Below are positions 6,430 through 13,510 of a stretch of 15,093 bases of DNA, one piece after another (positions within the stretch are counted from its first letter, which is position 1; every line of letters starts with the position of its first letter). This DNA comes from E44-bin32 sp041573795 (lineage in GTDB: Bacteria; Chloroflexota; Anaerolineae; Anaerolineales; E44-bin32). A program made the position numbers and the translations under genes. The notes below the pieces were generated by a model. That model saw only the letters and a program-made list of their open reading frames with translations, was not told where the DNA came from and did no database searches. The stretch covers positions 1 to 15,093 of the forward strand of contig JBFFQB010000086.1 of NCBI GenBank assembly GCA_041573795.1. The letters are read 5' to 3'.

Positions 6430-7212
6430 ATGCGAACTGGTTCAATGATAGCGATCTTAATACTCGTGCTTGGTCTCGCCATGCTGGGTGGTGCAGTGGC
6501 AGCGCAAGAAGGTGGCGACAGCGAACGCGGTGCTGAACTCTTCCAGACCTATTGTGCCATGTGTCATGGCGCCGACGGCCGTGGCCGTGTTGGCGCCAAT
6601 CTTCAGTCCTTCCCTGGGATTGCTGTGGATGCGGCCGTGCAGCAAACGGTTGCCAACGGGGTTGACGGGAGCGTCATGCCAGCCTTCAGTGAAGCCCAGG
6701 GTGGACCACTCACTGCTATCGATATCGCCGACATCTCCGCCTATTTGACGGGTGTGCTTGAAGGTACGGCACCTATCGCACCTGCCCCGGTTTACGAGCC
6801 GCCGATCATTGCGCCCTTGCCTGATGTCGAGGGTGATCCAAGTAATGGGGCGCTCGTCTTCCAGACGAACTGCATCGCCTGTCATGGGGAGCAAGCGCAG
6901 GGTGGTTTTGGGTGGCCCTTAGCCAAAAATTGGCCCGGAAACCAGCCCGAGCTTTTTATCAGCCAGGTCGTTGCCAATGGGATCGACGGCACCATCATGC
7001 CGGGCTGGGTAAAGGCCAATGGTGGCCCCCTGACTCAAGCAGAAGTTAATGATGTCACTGCCTACATCCTCACGCTGGAACCCGCTTCTGGGCTTCCCGA
7101 ACCGGTAGAGGCACCCAGCGGTCCACTGAGCCCAACGGTAAGCTGGATCATCTTCGCCGGTGCCGCCATTGTTCTGGCAGTTATCCTATTTCGTTACTAT
7201 CAGAAAGCCTAA
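6430..7212 (+). CDS. Diheme cytochrome c with C-terminal membrane anchor
   Basis: The start at 6430 is chosen because GGAGG lies 6 bases upstream and the product begins with a proper signal peptide (hydrophobic 6-20, cleavage probably after AVAA); the frame open further upstream would need a TTG and codes low-complexity sequence. The 260-residue product has CAMCH (42-46) and CIACH (148-152). Each is followed by a near-identical closing segment: VANGVDGSVMP with M83 and VANGIDGTIMP with M190, then GGPLT and a final helix. The protein is thus an internal duplication of a class I cytochrome c domain. A proline-rich linker separates the copies, and a helix at about 237-256 followed by RYYQKA anchors the C-terminus. 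It probably carries electrons from the complex onward. Confidence 0.92.
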   Translation: MRTGSMIAILILVLGLAMLGGAVAAQEGGDSERGAELFQTYCAMCHGADGRGRVGANLQSFPGIAVDAAVQQTVANGVDGSVMPAFSEAQGGPLTAIDIADISAYLTGVLEGTAPIAPAPVYEPPIIAPLPDVEGDPSNGALVFQTNCIACHGEQAQGGFGWPLAKNWPGNQPELFISQVVANGIDGTIMPGWVKANGGPLTQAEVNDVTAYILTLEPASGLPEPVEAPSGPLSPTVSWIIFAGAAIVLAVILFRYYQKA

Positions 7213-7219
7213 CGTTTTG

Positions 7220-8686
7220 ATGAGAAGAATTCGTGCGTTGATCATCCCTTTTTTATTGGGGGGATATTTTCTGTCGGGTGTGGGACTGGCACAAACGGAC
7301 CTGTCTATCCGAAGCCTGGAGGTTGCGATCTGGCCGGAATATGACCGTCCGTCAGCCCTGGTGATCTATCAGGTACGGTTGGAAGAAGATATTGATCTCC
7401 CAGCCGTAGTGTCTTTGCCGATACCCGCGCGGGTAGGGGATCCGCACGCTGTAGCAGCCTGGAATCCTGATGGCAGCCTGGATGATTCGATTCCTTGGAC
7501 AATAACAACCCAGGGGGAATTGAACCTGGTCGAGATCACAACCGACGCAAACGGTGTGTGGTTGGAGTTCTACGATGAGCTTACCTTTCAGGGGGAGGGG
7601 CGCGGCTATACCTACACTTGGCCTGGTGGTGTTGTCATCGACTCGCTCAGCTTCGAGATCCTCCACCCCGTTGGTGCTGACGATCTGGTCATCTCGCCGC
7701 AAGGGCAGACCTCGGTCGCTACGGATGGGCTCACCTATTCGCGCCTGGAGCTTGGTGCGCGTGCTCCCGACGAGTCGATTTCAATTGATCTCTCCTATAG
7801 CAAATCTTCGGTACTCCAGCCTGAACCTCCTGGGCTGCGTGATAATCCGCTCCTGACCCGATTTGAGGTCGCGCTTTGGCCAGAATATGATCAACCCGCG
7901 ACGTTGATCCTCTATCGTGGAACCCTCAATCCTGGAACGCCCTTGCCAGCCAGCGTCTCAATCCCAATCCCGGCCTCTGTGGGTGATCCCACAGCTGTTG
8001 CGGTGCTGGGAAACGATAACCGTCTTTACATTGCAGATTACCAGCGTCAGGTGGAGGGGGATTGGTCCTGGATTACTTTCGAGACCGATACTCCTATTTT
8101 CCAATTGGAATACTATGATCAGCTGGCCTTCGATGATACCCGCAGGACGTACTCGTTCCCCTGGCCAGGGGCGGTAGAGACTGAATTATTTGCCTATGAA
8201 GTACAGCAACCTCTCGGGGCTAGCGCTTTTCAGGTGACACCTGGGGGTATAACGCAGCCCGACTCCAATGGGCTCACTTATACGCGTGGTATTCTTGGCC
8301 CGCAAGCGATCGGTACTTCCTTGACGATAAATCTTCAATATGAGAAGCGCAACGACGGGTTGACCGCCGACGCCGTCACCACGGCTCCAAACTTTGATCG
8401 CCCCACAACCACGCAGGGCGGCACGCCTGATCTGAGAGATCTGCTCCCCTACTTTTTAGCTGGCTTTGGTATTCTTCTCGTAGCCCTTGGCACTTTGCTA
8501 TACCTACGAATTCAACGTGAGAAGAAGCCCACTGGCAAGCGCCCGAGACCACGCAGGAGAAAGCCGAAATCAGCCAGTCAAGGTGGAGACCTGGATGCAG
8601 CTGTAATCTTCTGCCATATATGTGGGACGAAAGCCTCCACAAGTGACCATTTTTGCCGCAGCTGTGGAACCAAGCTTCGACAATAA
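7220..8686 (+). CDS. Exported protein with two repeated beta-rich domains, one helix and C-terminal zinc ribbon; unknown function
   Basis: The ATG at 7220, 7 bases after the cytochrome stop, gives a clear signal peptide (1-25); an upstream in-frame start at 7160 would overlap the cytochrome and spoil it. The 488 residues contain two copies of a roughly 165-residue domain (about 32-196 and 214-376). Shared segments include EVAxWPEYDxP, a P-x-x-V-S-x-P-I-P-A-x-V-G-D-P block, YD(E/Q)L and a late GLTYxR. A helix (about 408-429), a strongly basic stretch (432-450) and a zinc ribbon CxxC-x10-CxxC (C465, C468, C479, C482) follow. By the positive-inside rule the repeats face outward and the zinc ribbon the cytoplasm. 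I do not recognise the repeat family. Position suggests an accessory or assembly role for the bc-type complex. Confidence 0.85.
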   Translation: MRRIRALIIPFLLGGYFLSGVGLAQTDLSIRSLEVAIWPEYDRPSALVIYQVRLEEDIDLPAVVSLPIPARVGDPHAVAAWNPDGSLDDSIPWTITTQGELNLVEITTDANGVWLEFYDELTFQGEGRGYTYTWPGGVVIDSLSFEILHPVGADDLVISPQGQTSVATDGLTYSRLELGARAPDESISIDLSYSKSSVLQPEPPGLRDNPLLTRFEVALWPEYDQPATLILYRGTLNPGTPLPASVSIPIPASVGDPTAVAVLGNDNRLYIADYQRQVEGDWSWITFETDTPIFQLEYYDQLAFDDTRRTYSFPWPGAVETELFAYEVQQPLGASAFQVTPGGITQPDSNGLTYTRGILGPQAIGTSLTINLQYEKRNDGLTADAVTTAPNFDRPTTTQGGTPDLRDLLPYFLAGFGILLVALGTLLYLRIQREKKPTGKRPRPRRRKPKSASQGGDLDAAVIFCHICGTKASTSDHFCRSCGTKLRQ

Positions 8687-8771
8687 TCCTTGTTGTACTA
8701 AGTATCGTCAGACCGCAGCATAAAACTGTACAAAACTAGCATTTTTCACCCGAAATCGGGCCAATGCGCAC

Positions 8772-8800
8772 TTCCCCGGCCCTGATAGGGGTGCTACACT
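8772..8800 (+). promoter_or_regulatory. Putative extended -10 promoter of the two-component genes
   Basis: TTCCCC (8772-8777), 17 bases, then TGC-TACACT (-10 at 8795-8800, with the TG of an extended -10 element). The start of transcription would be near 8807, about 30 bases before the chosen start codon. The spacer contains the small dyad CCCTGATAGGG. No intrinsic terminator is seen between 8687 and 8771, so read-through from the cytochrome operon is also possible. Confidence 0.4.
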
Positions 8801-8836
8801 CAGCTCAAATCGATACCCAATAAGGTGGTAGTTGGC

Positions 8837-10336
8837 GTGGATCGCATTACGATTGCGCTGATCTATTTTGTCTATGGCCTGGCGTTCTTCAGCATGGGCT
8901 TGGCAGTCACGCTTGAGGCCGGGCGTGGCTCGGATGAACGTCTACGTTGGGCACTGCGACCGTTAGCAGGATTCGCCCTGCTGCACGGGTTTCACGAGTG
9001 GGTCGAGATGTTTGAGCTGCTCCGGCTGCTTCCATTGCAGTTCGAAATCCCGCTCTTCTGGTCCAGTTTTCGACTCGGATTTCTTGCCTTTTCCTTCCTT
9101 TCTTTAGCGGCATTTGGGGCCGCACTCTTATCACCCAGTGAGCAGATGCGCCGGTTGGCATTGTTGGTGCCGCTAGGTATGGCGACGGTATGGGGATTTG
9201 GCATTCTCATCATGCGTAACCGATATACGCTGAGTACAGAATTATGGGATATGGCCGATGTTTGGACTCGATATATCCTGGCGATCCCCTCGGCTTTAAT
9301 GGCCTCGATCGGTTTGGTCGCGCAGCAGCGCGCCTTCCGGCGGGTAGGCATGGCCCGCTTTGGTCAGGATAGCCTGTGGGCGGCCGTTGCCTTTGCCTGG
9401 TACGGTGTCGTCGGCCAGAGTTTTCCCCGCATCAGCCCATTATTCCCATCCAATATCATCAATCAAAACCTATTCCTCGACATCTTCGGATTTCCCGTTC
9501 AGCTGTTAAGAGCATTTGCCGCTGCAGTAGCGGCCGTCTTTGTGATCCGCTTTCTACGCTCCTTTGAGGTTGAGACACAGCGTCAAATCGACGAACTTCA
9601 AGTCGCCCGATTGAGAGAATCGGAACGCCGAGAGGCCATGCGAGGTGAGCTGCTGAAGCGGGTTGTTTCTGCGCAGGAGGCAGAGCGACAGCGCATCGGC
9701 CGGGAGCTCCATGATGAGACCGGGCAGGCGTTGACCGCCATCGGACTAGGCTTGCGGGCGGTGACCGCAAATCTACGCCAGGATGTGGATAAATCGGCGA
9801 AGAATTTGCGACAGCTGGAAGATTTAGTCAACCACTCCTTGACGGAACTGCAACGATTAATTTCCGACCTTCGTCCCAGCCATCTGGATGACCTCGGTTT
9901 GGGTTCAACCTTGCGTTGGTATGCAGGAGAAGTCGAGGCGCGCGTACCTTTGAAGGTTCATATACACATCGAGGGGCAAGCACATGCGATGCCAACGGAG
10001 ATTAAAACGGGCTTGTTTCGGGTGGCTCAGGAGGCGCTTACGAATATCGTTAAACACGCAGCGGCGAACAATGCCTATGTACGGTTGAATTACAATCCAA
10101 AGTGTGTCACCCTGGAAGTGGAGGATGATGGCAGCGGATTTGACCTCGGAGTCACTGCCATGGATAGTGCGAGACCCGCCTGGGGATTGGCCGGGATGCG
10201 TGAGCGGGCGACCTTATTGGAGGGTCGATTTTACCTTGAATCAGAAATCGGCAAGGGAACGCTGGTGGGAGTGATCGTTCCTACCGACCCTGAACGAAAG
10301 GGATGTGATGAAGATACGCTTGATCCTGGTAGATGA
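8837..10336 (+). CDS. Membrane-bound sensor histidine kinase, NarL/DesK type (HisKA_3)
   Basis: The GTG at 8837 is preferred because AAGGTGG precedes it by about 8 bases; a GTG at 8825 lacks such a site. The 499-residue protein has about seven hydrophobic segments (residues 5-240) with no large outer loop, then a coiled helix (243-285). The HisKA_3 phosphorylation site is ERQRIGRELHDETGQ (H292). An HATPase domain follows with N403 in EALTNIVKH, EDDGSGF (429-435) and GLAGMRER (450-457). The sensor part contains LLHGFHEWVEMF (49-60) with two histidines within the first helices. The signal is unknown; an intramembrane or quinone-linked redox signal would fit the neighbours. The gene overlaps the response regulator by 29 bases. 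Confidence 0.9.
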   Translation: MDRITIALIYFVYGLAFFSMGLAVTLEAGRGSDERLRWALRPLAGFALLHGFHEWVEMFELLRLLPLQFEIPLFWSSFRLGFLAFSFLSLAAFGAALLSPSEQMRRLALLVPLGMATVWGFGILIMRNRYTLSTELWDMADVWTRYILAIPSALMASIGLVAQQRAFRRVGMARFGQDSLWAAVAFAWYGVVGQSFPRISPLFPSNIINQNLFLDIFGFPVQLLRAFAAAVAAVFVIRFLRSFEVETQRQIDELQVARLRESERREAMRGELLKRVVSAQEAERQRIGRELHDETGQALTAIGLGLRAVTANLRQDVDKSAKNLRQLEDLVNHSLTELQRLISDLRPSHLDDLGLGSTLRWYAGEVEARVPLKVHIHIEGQAHAMPTEIKTGLFRVAQEALTNIVKHAAANNAYVRLNYNPKCVTLEVEDDGSGFDLGVTAMDSARPAWGLAGMRERATLLEGRFYLESEIGKGTLVGVIVPTDPERKGCDEDTLDPGR

Positions 10337-10958
10337 TCATGAGGTTGTTCGCTCGGGCTTGCGGATGCTGCTGGCTAGTGAAAGCGAAATCGAGATCGTC
10401 GCCGAAGCAGGATCGGCGGTAGAGGCGATCGCGGCAGTTCAGGAGCATCAACCCGATGTGGTACTGATGGACATTGGATTACCCGATATGTCCGGGATCG
10501 ATGCCACGAAGGAACTAAAGAAGACAAATCCAGAAAGTGCCGTGGTGGCACTCACGATTCATGAAGATGAGGAGTATTTTTTCCGCATGCTCGAAGCTGG
10601 CGCCAGCGGGTACGTGCCAAAGCGCGCCGCTCCGGAAGAGTTGCTTACGGCAATCCAGGTTGCCGCGGCGGGAGAAGTGTACCTCTACCCCTCCCTGGCG
10701 AAACTGCTCGTGAAGGACTACCTCGTGGCAGATGCCCCAGCCCGGGCATCAAACGAATTGGACGGATTAACCGATCGTGAACAGGAAGTGCTGGCCCATC
10801 TTGCCGATGGGGCGAGCAATGCCGAAATTGGGGAGACACTGTCTATTAGCCCAAAGACGGTCGCACGTCATCGTGAGAATATCATGCGAAAATTGAATTT
10901 GCACTCACGCATCGAGCTGGTGAAGTACGCTATCCGTAAAGGGATAATCCGACCTTAG
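10308..10958 (+). CDS. NarL/FixJ-family response regulator with LuxR-type DNA-binding domain
   Basis: This 216-residue cytoplasmic regulator is the cognate partner of the kinase before it, which it overlaps. The receiver domain has the acidic pair D9/D10, the phospho-acceptor D55 in LMDIGLPD, T83 and K105. The LuxR-type domain starts at LTDREQEVL (154-162) and contains the helix-turn-helix with SPKTVARHRENIMRKL (181-196). ATG at 10308 is chosen because AAAGGG lies about 8 bases upstream; the GTG just before it is an alternative. Such regulators bind DNA as dimers on short repeated sites. A strong terminator ends the unit, and a regulatory region with repeats begins just beyond it, a natural target. 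Confidence 0.93.
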   Translation: MKIRLILVDDHEVVRSGLRMLLASESEIEIVAEAGSAVEAIAAVQEHQPDVVLMDIGLPDMSGIDATKELKKTNPESAVVALTIHEDEEYFFRMLEAGASGYVPKRAAPEELLTAIQVAAAGEVYLYPSLAKLLVKDYLVADAPARASNELDGLTDREQEVLAHLADGASNAEIGETLSISPKTVARHRENIMRKLNLHSRIELVKYAIRKGIIRP

Positions 10959-10982
10959 ATTACACGTGTGCCCTGCCGATAA

Positions 10983-11018
10983 ACCCGGGAGCCAATGGGC
11001 TGCCGGGTATTTTTTTTA
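10983..11018 (+). terminator. Intrinsic terminator of the two-component operon
   Basis: ACCCGG (10983-10988) pairs with CCGGGT (11003-11008), with an inner AGCC/GGCT stem around an AATG loop and one G-G mismatch. A run of eight T follows (11010-11017). It lies 25 bases after the response regulator stop, a classic intrinsic terminator. Confidence 0.9.
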
Positions 11019-11025
11019 TATTTTG

Positions 11026-11117
11026 TGGGTTGTTTGACCCATGAATAGTGAATAATTTCACTTAATGCATTGGTCAAATACCCCATTGAGAGCCGTAATC
11101 TTTCCGCAAATACCCCA
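11026..11117. repeat. 11-base repeat CAAATACCCCA: two direct copies 32 bases apart, one inverted degenerate copy
   Basis: CAAATACCCCA occurs exactly at 11075-11085 and 11107-11117. The copies start 32 bases apart, about three helical turns, so bound proteins would sit on one face of the DNA. A third copy in reverse orientation (TGGGTTGTTTG, 11026-11036) matches 9 of 11 positions. In addition TTTGACC (11033-11039) and GGTCAAA (11072-11078) form an inverted repeat. All lie upstream of the second redox operon in a non-coding stretch (11019-11204), suggesting activator-binding sites. Confidence 0.5.
11047..11062. promoter_or_regulatory. CRP/FNR-like palindrome AGTGA-N6-TCACT
   Basis: The 16-base sequence AGTGAATAATTTCACT has perfect 6-base arms around TAAT. 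It matches the core GTGA-N6-TCAC of CRP/FNR-family operators. It lies about 130 bases before the likely transcription start of the following operon, further upstream than a usual class I site. The regulator is not in this window. Confidence 0.4.
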
Positions 11118-11141
11118 CACATAAATCGGTTACTCACCCGA

Positions 11142-11170
11142 TTTACAACATCAAGCCAGAACTCTAACCT
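11142..11170 (+). promoter_or_regulatory. Putative promoter of the multiheme cytochrome operon
   Basis: TTTACA (11142-11147; five of six matches to TTGACA), a 17-base spacer and TAACCT (11165-11170; three of six matches to TATAAT). The poor -10 box fits a promoter that needs an activator, and the repeats at 11026-11117 lie just upstream. Transcription would start near 11177, about 28 bases before the first small gene. Confidence 0.35.
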
Positions 11171-11204
11171 AAAAGCAGAAACGCTGTGGAGAAATGGTGC
11201 TGTG

Positions 11205-11315
11205 ATGGAATCCACCCTTTATGTTCTGGCCATGATGATTGCCCGGTTTGTCGTACCGCTCGCACTCTTGCTGCTATTCGGTTCTTGGGTGGAGAAGCGC
11301 CAGACAAGCTGGTAA
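11205..11315 (+). CDS. Tiny single-helix membrane protein, 36 residues
   Basis: The product is almost wholly one hydrophobic helix (about residues 5-27) ending in GSWVEKR and a short basic tail. It closely resembles the next product in the helix and in the end motif (P-L-x-L-L-L-L-x-x-S-W-V-E-(K/R)), so the two are paralogues in tandem. GGAG lies 13 bases before the ATG, and the GTG codon directly before the ATG is an alternative start with better spacing. It is the first gene of the operon that encodes the octaheme cytochrome. No known family is recognised; a small accessory subunit of the membrane complex is a reasonable guess. Confidence 0.65.
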   Translation: MESTLYVLAMMIARFVVPLALLLLFGSWVEKRQTSW

Positions 11316-11326
11316 GGAGGCATGAG

Positions 11327-11440
11327 ATGCAGGGTTTGATTGAAACAGGTGCTGTCACGATTGGTTTTTTGGTGCGTTTGATCCTACCGCTCCTGCTCTT
11401 GCTGCTTTATAGCTCGTGGGTTGAACGCCAAGCAGCCTGA
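11327..11440 (+). CDS. Tiny single-helix membrane protein, 37 residues, paralogue of its neighbours
   Basis: An ideal AAGGAGG, beginning inside the stop of the preceding gene, lies 6 bases before the ATG, strong evidence for translation. The product starts MQGLIETGAVTIG and has one helix (about 10-29) ending in SSWVERQAA. The helix end matches the preceding small protein; the start (MQG-(L/F)-(V/I)-E-x-GAV) matches the following one. It thus links all three as a tandem family. One membrane span is certain; function is unknown. Confidence 0.8.
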   Translation: MQGLIETGAVTIGFLVRLILPLLLLLLYSSWVERQAA

Positions 11441-11454
11441 TAGGGAGATATTCG

Positions 11455-11805
11455 ATGCAGGGTTTCGTTGAGATAGGTGCGGTTGTACTCGGTATCTTAC
11501 TGCGTTTTGGGATCCCGATCCTGGCAACAGCCTTGATGATCTTGTTCCTTCGACGATTGGATGCGCGTTGGCAGCATGAGGCTATGCAATCACAGCCAGT
11601 GGATGCAGAAGAAGCGCCGATCTTCAGCACCTTACGGTGTTGGATCTTAAACGACTGCAGTCCGGAAGAACGTGAACGCTGTCCAGCGTTTATTGAAGCT
11701 ATAAGACCTTGTTGGCAGGTCCACCGAAACGGGAATGGGAGCTTGAAGGAAGATTGTCTGGAATGCGAGATCTTGACACAAGCGCCGATCCCAGTACCAG
11801 CTTAG
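11455..11805 (+). CDS. Small membrane protein with C-terminal two-CW-like six-cysteine domain
   Basis: The 116-residue product has an N-terminal membrane helix (about 8-32) starting MQGFVEIGAV, homologous to the preceding tiny protein. A short linker precedes a cysteine domain: C62-W63, C68, C76-P-A, C86-W87, C101 and C104. The order CW...C...CPA...CW...C..C resembles the 'two-CW' domain of small proteins thought to bind a metal or Fe-S cluster; that assignment is from memory of the pattern. GGGAG lies about 8 bases before the ATG. The helix is followed by RRLDAR, so the cysteine domain is probably cytoplasmic by the positive-inside rule. It may be a regulator or assembly factor of the following complex. 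Confidence 0.8.
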   Translation: MQGFVEIGAVVLGILLRFGIPILATALMILFLRRLDARWQHEAMQSQPVDAEEAPIFSTLRCWILNDCSPEERERCPAFIEAIRPCWQVHRNGNGSLKEDCLECEILTQAPIPVPA

Positions 11806-11830
11806 ATCAGTTCTACGAGGAGATGTAAAC

Positions 11831-12724
11831 ATGAAATTATGGACTCGAAGATTATGCTTGGGTGTCATCTTTGCCATACCGATGGCGATAGTGGCATTTG
11901 CGTGCTTCCAGATGCCGGCAGAAGCGCAACCTGGCGGGCAAGCCAGTACGACCTGCCAGAACTGCCACCCGGCTTTCCGGGATGCCTGGATGGATGGGGC
12001 ACATGGCCAGGCTGCCATTGATCCGATCTTTCTTGACGCGTGGGAGCAGGTCGATAAGGATCCGCAATGCCTGACCTGCCATACCACCGGATTTGACCTG
12101 GCCAGTGGCACATACCAGGAAGAGGGCGTCACCTGCGCAGCCTGCCATGACGCTTCGATTACCAATCACCCGAATGAGCCGATGACGACCAATCGGGCAC
12201 CGGACCTCTGCGGCTCCTGCCACACCGAAACCTACTTCGAGTGGCAGATCAGTGGCCACTATCAAGAGGATCTCGGTTGTATCAGCTGTCATGATCCTCA
12301 CGCTACGGATCTGAAAGCCTTTGATGAATCGAGCCTATGCTCAACCTGCCATCGCACCCGTGCATCGAACTTCACCCATACGGAGCATAACGCACAAGGG
12401 TTGACCTGCGCCGACTGCCATCTAAGTAAGACCGAGTCCGATCCCGGGGAAGGCCATTCTCTGCGCGATCACAGCTTCGGCGTAAAACTCGACTCTTGCT
12501 ACGATTGTCACGCCTACCAACTACATGATCCGGTAGATGCCCCACCTGCGGAGACGACCCCACCTGATGCGATGGCCTCTGTGGAGGCGGCAAGTGTGGC
12601 GAGAGAGCCCTCAGGCATCAGCCCGGTGGGATTTGCGATGCTTTCCGGCTTGGTTGGCATGGCCAGCGGCATGATCCTCGCTCCCTGGCTCGAGCGCTGG
12701 TATCAGCGCATCAGGGAAGAGTAG
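11831..12724 (+). CDS. Octaheme c-type cytochrome with C-terminal membrane anchor
   Basis: The 297-residue protein has a signal peptide (1-32, cleavage probably after AEA) and eight CxxCH heme c motifs starting at residues 42, 80, 102, 127, 150, 170, 193 and 223. The extra histidines between them (for example in GAHG, SGHY, HTEH and GEGH) suit bis-histidine ligation, as in cytochrome c554/NapC-NrfH-like multiheme proteins. A Pro/Ala-rich linker leads to one C-terminal helix (about 265-285) and a basic tail. GAGGAG lies about 8 bases before the ATG. Its gene is followed directly by those for a four-cluster Fe-S protein and a HybB/NrfD membrane protein. It should act on the outer face of the membrane, exchanging electrons between that complex and an unknown partner. 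Confidence 0.92.
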   Translation: MKLWTRRLCLGVIFAIPMAIVAFACFQMPAEAQPGGQASTTCQNCHPAFRDAWMDGAHGQAAIDPIFLDAWEQVDKDPQCLTCHTTGFDLASGTYQEEGVTCAACHDASITNHPNEPMTTNRAPDLCGSCHTETYFEWQISGHYQEDLGCISCHDPHATDLKAFDESSLCSTCHRTRASNFTHTEHNAQGLTCADCHLSKTESDPGEGHSLRDHSFGVKLDSCYDCHAYQLHDPVDAPPAETTPPDAMASVEAASVAREPSGISPVGFAMLSGLVGMASGMILAPWLERWYQRIREE

Positions 12725-12733
12725 GAGGCTGTC

Positions 12734-13510
12734 ATGACAGAACCTAAAATGAACCGTCGTGGTGTCATCAAAGCCATGGCTGTGGGTGCAGCCGCAGCCG
12801 CTGGTATGCGTGCGGCCAGGACCGTTCAGGCTTCGGGTCCGGAGGGCGAGAGCCCGCACAGTTGGGCAATGGTCATCGACCAATCCAGGTGCACCGGATG
12901 CCAATACTGTGTCAACAGCTGTCAGGCGCATAACGATATCAATCCGGACATCCGTTGGAACCGGGTAATTGAACAAACCGCTGCTCCGGGACAAGATCCA
13001 GTCTACTTGTCTCGGCCCTGTATGCATTGCGAAAAACCGCCCTGCAAGGATGTGTGTATGGTGGGCGCTACCTATATCCGGGCTGATGGAATCGTGATGA
13101 TGGACTACGACAAATGCATCGGCTGTCGCTATTGCGAGGTTGCCTGTCCCTACTATGGTAGAGCCTTTAACTGGGAAGCCTTCAAAGGCGATAACCCCTT
13201 TGTTCCGGAGTGGGGGCAGCCGGAAGTTGAACGCCGTTCGCGCGGTGTTGTGGAAAAATGCAGCTTCTGCTACCAACGTATCGACCGTGGATTAGCCATG
13301 GGACTGACACCAGGGGTGGATCAAGAGGCAACCCCGGCATGCGTGGTTGCATGCCCCGTGGGGGCGCGTGTGTTCGGCGATTTAAACGATCCCGATTCGG
13401 AAGTGAGCCAATTGATTGCGAAATACCCCTACTATCAATTGCGCAATGACCTCGGAACTGGACCGCGTGTTTACTATCTACCGGCCCAGCGAGAGGAGGT
13501 GGCGACATGA
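12734..13510 (+). CDS. TAT-exported four-cluster [4Fe-4S] protein, HybA/NrfC-like
   Basis: The 258-residue protein starts with NRRGVIKAMAVG (7-18), a twin-arginine signal, so the folded protein is exported. Sixteen cysteines form four [4Fe-4S] sites: C53/56/59/63, C96/99/104/108, C128/131/134/138 and C176/179/203/207. This is the standard layout of HybA, NrfC, DmsB and PsrB electron-transfer subunits. Unlike HybA of E. coli, no C-terminal helix is seen. AGGAGG lies 6 bases before the ATG. The gene overlaps the next by 4 bases (ATGA), so the two subunits are made together. It should wire the octaheme cytochrome to the membrane subunit. Confidence 0.93.
   Translation: MTEPKMNRRGVIKAMAVGAAAAAGMRAARTVQASGPEGESPHSWAMVIDQSRCTGCQYCVNSCQAHNDINPDIRWNRVIEQTAAPGQDPVYLSRPCMHCEKPPCKDVCMVGATYIRADGIVMMDYDKCIGCRYCEVACPYYGRAFNWEAFKGDNPFVPEWGQPEVERRSRGVVEKCSFCYQRIDRGLAMGLTPGVDQEATPACVVACPVGARVFGDLNDPDSEVSQLIAKYPYYQLRNDLGTGPRVYYLPAQREEVAT

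Noticed and set aside
7160..7219. Start of the zinc-ribbon protein inside the preceding cytochrome
   Set aside because: The 20 additional residues overlap the cytochrome anchor codons in another frame and precede a complete signal peptide.
8746..8761. Small dyad near 8750 (CCCGAAATCGGG) as terminator of the first operon
   Set aside because: Its stem is only 4-5 bp with no T tract after it; the T run lies before it.
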